Below, piece after piece: positions 62,029-64,000 of a DNA stretch of 64,000 bases. The stretch lies in assembly GCF_001267885.1 (NCBI RefSeq), contig NZ_CP012382.1, positions 1,537,001-1,601,000 of the forward strand, given 5' to 3'. Source of the stretch: Streptomyces ambofaciens ATCC 23877 (GTDB lineage: Bacteria > Actinomycetota > Actinomycetes > Streptomycetales > Streptomycetaceae). Each line of letters starts with the position of its first letter. Within the stretch, counting starts at the first letter, position 1. The notes below the pieces were generated by a model. It did not search any database and was not told the DNA's origin. It saw only the letters and a list, made by a program, of their open reading frames with translations. A program made the translations under genes and the position numbers.

Positions 62029-64000
62029 TGCGAGACCATCGACGCGACGGCGTCCCGCTCGGCAACCTGCCGCTGGAACTCGACGCCTTCGTGGGGAGAG
62101 CGGCGGAACTCGCCGAACTGGCCGGTGCGCTGGACTCCGGCCGGCTGGTGACCGTGACCGGGACCGGCGGGGTCGGGAAGTCGCGCCTGGCGGCGAGAGC
62201 GGCCTCGCGGTGCGCGCCCCGGGACGGGGTGTGGCGGGTGGATCTGGCTCCGGTGCGCGACGAGGAGTTCGTCGACTACGCCGTCGTCGAGGCGCTCGGA
62301 CTGACCGACCACACGACCCGGCTGCCGCGCGAGACGCTGGTCGCGCACCTCGCCGAGCGGGACCTGCTGCTGGTCCTGGACGGGGTCGAGCATCTGGTGG
62401 ACGCCTGCGCCGCGCTGACGGCGGACCTGCTGGGCCGCGCCCCGGCGCTCAGGGTCCTGGCGGTGGGCCGCAGGCCGCTGGGCGTGGCCGGGGAGCGGCT
62501 GATACCGCTGGCGCCGCTGCGCCCGGAGGAGGCCGTGGAGCTGCTGACGGTCCGGGCCGGGCAGCGGCACCTGCCCTGCGGTCAGGACGCGCTGGAGGGC
62601 GATGGGGAGGTACGCGAGCTGTGCCGGCGCCTGGACGGCATTCCGCTGGCCATCGAGCTGGCGGCGGGGCGGCTGGGCGCGTTGTCGCCCGGGCAGGTGC
62701 TGCGACGGCTGGACGACCGGTTCCGCCTGCTCACCGGCGGGGACCGCACCGCGCTGCCCCGGCACCGGACGCTGCGCACGGCGATCGGCTGGAGCCACGA
62801 GCTGTGCACGCCGCAGGAGCGCCTGCTGTGGGCCCGGCTGTCGGTGTTCGCCGGGCCGTTCGACCTGGAGGCGGCCGAGTACGTGTGCAGCGGCGAGGGC
62901 CTGGCCGCCGACGAGGTCCTGGACGTGCTCTCCGCGCTGCTCGCGCAGTCCGTGCTGACCCGCGAGGAGACCGTGGCCGGGGTGCGCTACCGGATGCTCG
63001 ACACGGTGCGGGCGTACGGCGCCGACTGGCTGGAGGCGACGGGTGACGCGACGCGGCTGCGCAGGCGGCACCGGGACTGGTACGTGGGCCTGGCGACCTG
63101 GTGCGAGCTGGAGTGGTTCTCGCCGCGCCAGCGGGAGGTCGCCGTGCGGGTGGACGCGGAACTGCCGAACCTGCGCAGTGCCCTGGAGCACTGCCTGACC
63201 GAGCCGGACGAGGCGCACCTGGGCCAGTACCTGGCGGGTGCCCTCTGGTTCCACTGGGTGGGCTGCGGACGGCTGTCGGAGGGCCGGCGCTGGCTGGAGC
63301 AGGCGGTGCGGCTGGACGCGGAGAACACGGCGGGCGAGCAGTCCCGGCTGAAGGCGCTGTGGGTGCTCGGCTACGTCGCGATCCTGCAGGGCGACACGGT
63401 GCCCGCCCTGGCGGCGTTGCAGGAGTGCCGGGAGGAGGCCGAGCGGTCGGCGAACCCGACGGCGGTGGCCTACGCGGAGCACCGCACCGGCTGCCTGGCC
63501 CTGGTCACCGACGACATGCAGCGTGCGGAAACGCTGCTGCGCTCCGCGCTCGAGCGCTATCGGGAGATCGGGGAGCTCAACAGCAACGTGCTGATGGGCC
63601 AGGTGGAGCTGGCCATGACGCGGGCCTTCCAGGGCGATCTGCCGGACGCCGTGCGCCTGTGCGAGGACGTGCGCCAGGTGTGCGAGGACCACGGCGAGCG
63701 CTGGGCCCGCGGCTACGCCCTGTACGTACTGGCCTACGCGGCCTGGAGCGACAGCCGGCCGGAACGCGCCCGCGAGCTGCTGACCGACTGCCTGAGCGGC
63801 GCCCACCGCTTCCGCGATCAGCTGGGCTCGGTGCTGGCCGTGGAGCTGCTGGCCCTGGTCACGGTGGCCCAGGGCGACGCGGCGGAGGCCGCGGTGCTGC
63901 AGGGCGCGGCCGGGCGGATGTGGCCGTCGGTGGGGCTGCCGCTGTTCGGCTCGGCGCACTACAACGCGCCCCACGAGCTGTGCGAGGCGGCGGCGCGGGA
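62028..64000 (+). CDS. NB-ARC/TPR ATP-binding regulator (3' end outside window)
   Basis: The open frame gives 657 residues and is still open at 64000. An NB-ARC-type ATPase follows LPLELDAFVGRAAELAELAGAL: P-loop VTGTGGVGKSRL (residues about 43-54), Walker B LLLVLDGVEHL, LAVGRRPLGVAGERLIPLAPL and GIPLAIELAAGRLGALSP. Then come a winged-helix-like part and TPR-like repeats (about 385-640). It resembles the C-terminal part of AfsR/SARP and LuxR (LAL)-like regulators but has no N-terminal DNA-binding domain. A LuxR-type helix-turn-helix may lie beyond the window. It is divergent from the DUF948 gene. Confidence 0.88.
   Translation, partial: MRDHRRDGVPLGNLPLELDAFVGRAAELAELAGALDSGRLVTVTGTGGVGKSRLAARAASRCAPRDGVWRVDLAPVRDEEFVDYAVVEALGLTDHTTRLPRETLVAHLAERDLLLVLDGVEHLVDACAALTADLLGRAPALRVLAVGRRPLGVAGERLIPLAPLRPEEAVELLTVRAGQRHLPCGQDALEGDGEVRELCRRLDGIPLAIELAAGRLGALSPGQVLRRLDDRFRLLTGGDRTALPRHRTLRTAIGWSHELCTPQERLLWARLSVFAGPFDLEAAEYVCSGEGLAADEVLDVLSALLAQSVLTREETVAGVRYRMLDTVRAYGADWLEATGDATRLRRRHRDWYVGLATWCELEWFSPRQREVAVRVDAELPNLRSALEHCLTEPDEAHLGQYLAGALWFHWVGCGRLSEGRRWLEQAVRLDAENTAGEQSRLKALWVLGYVAILQGDTVPALAALQECREEAERSANPTAVAYAEHRTGCLALVTDDMQRAETLLRSALERYREIGELNSNVLMGQVELAMTRAFQGDLPDAVRLCEDVRQVCEDHGERWARGYALYVLAYAAWSDSRPERARELLTDCLSGAHRFRDQLGSVLAVELLALVTVAQGDAAEAAVLQGAAGRMWPSVGLPLFGSAHYNAPHELCEAAAR

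Overview
The window looks like core chromosome of a Streptomyces species. The DNA is very GC-rich, many genes start with GTG and one with TTG, and it carries the developmental regulator BldD, an actinobacterial integration host factor, F420-type and chitin-degrading enzymes. From memory the gene order resembles the S. coelicolor SCO1438 to about SCO1503 segment; no search was run. I saw no rRNA, tRNA, CRISPR, insertion sequence or prophage.

Layout. (1) 1-4280: a minus-strand riboflavin operon (ribE-ribM-ribBA-ribH) behind an FMN riboswitch, running into hisE and hisG; hisG leaves the window. (2) 4441-16200: accessory genes. These are a chitinase with chi-type promoter repeats, a decayed ECF41 sigma factor fused to an oxidoreductase remnant, a divergent ROK regulator/MFS pair around a perfect operator, a thioesterase, an NCS2 permease, a GH6 glycosidase, a DUF5995 protein and a flavin-type oxidoreductase. 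(3) 16224-22943: an apparent lysine-use island of a DavB-like lysine 2-monooxygenase, a DavA-like amidase, an MFS exporter, an Lrp-type regulator and a CAT-type amino acid permease. Two matching arrays of CGTTGCG sites lie in front of davA and the permease. (4) 23211-32890: guaB1, a barstar-family gene, a SorC-type regulator, rpe, rsmB, fmt, a small HTH protein and an ATPase-deficient priA. (5) 33438-47850: metK, coaBC, rpoZ, gmk and the sIHF gene, then all de novo pyrimidine genes (pyrF, pyrD, carB, carA, a membrane protein, pyrC, pyrB, pyrR) with a PyrR-binding leader. (6) 48006-61854: bldD facing nusB-efp, an M24-like peptidase, a P-loop kinase, the shikimate genes aroB-aroK-aroC-aroE, mltG, ruvX, alaS and two small membrane genes. 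(7) 62028-64000: the first part of an NB-ARC/TPR regulator, probably leaderless.

Most genes are on the minus strand, in tightly coupled operons with 1 to 20 base overlaps. Perfect hairpins mark several operon ends, and several spacers hold short GC-rich tandem repeats. I found no wholly new system. The strongest unexplained signals are the paired phased CGTTGCG arrays of the lysine island, the inverted repeat inside the bldD promoter spacer, and the composite sigma-factor pseudogene.
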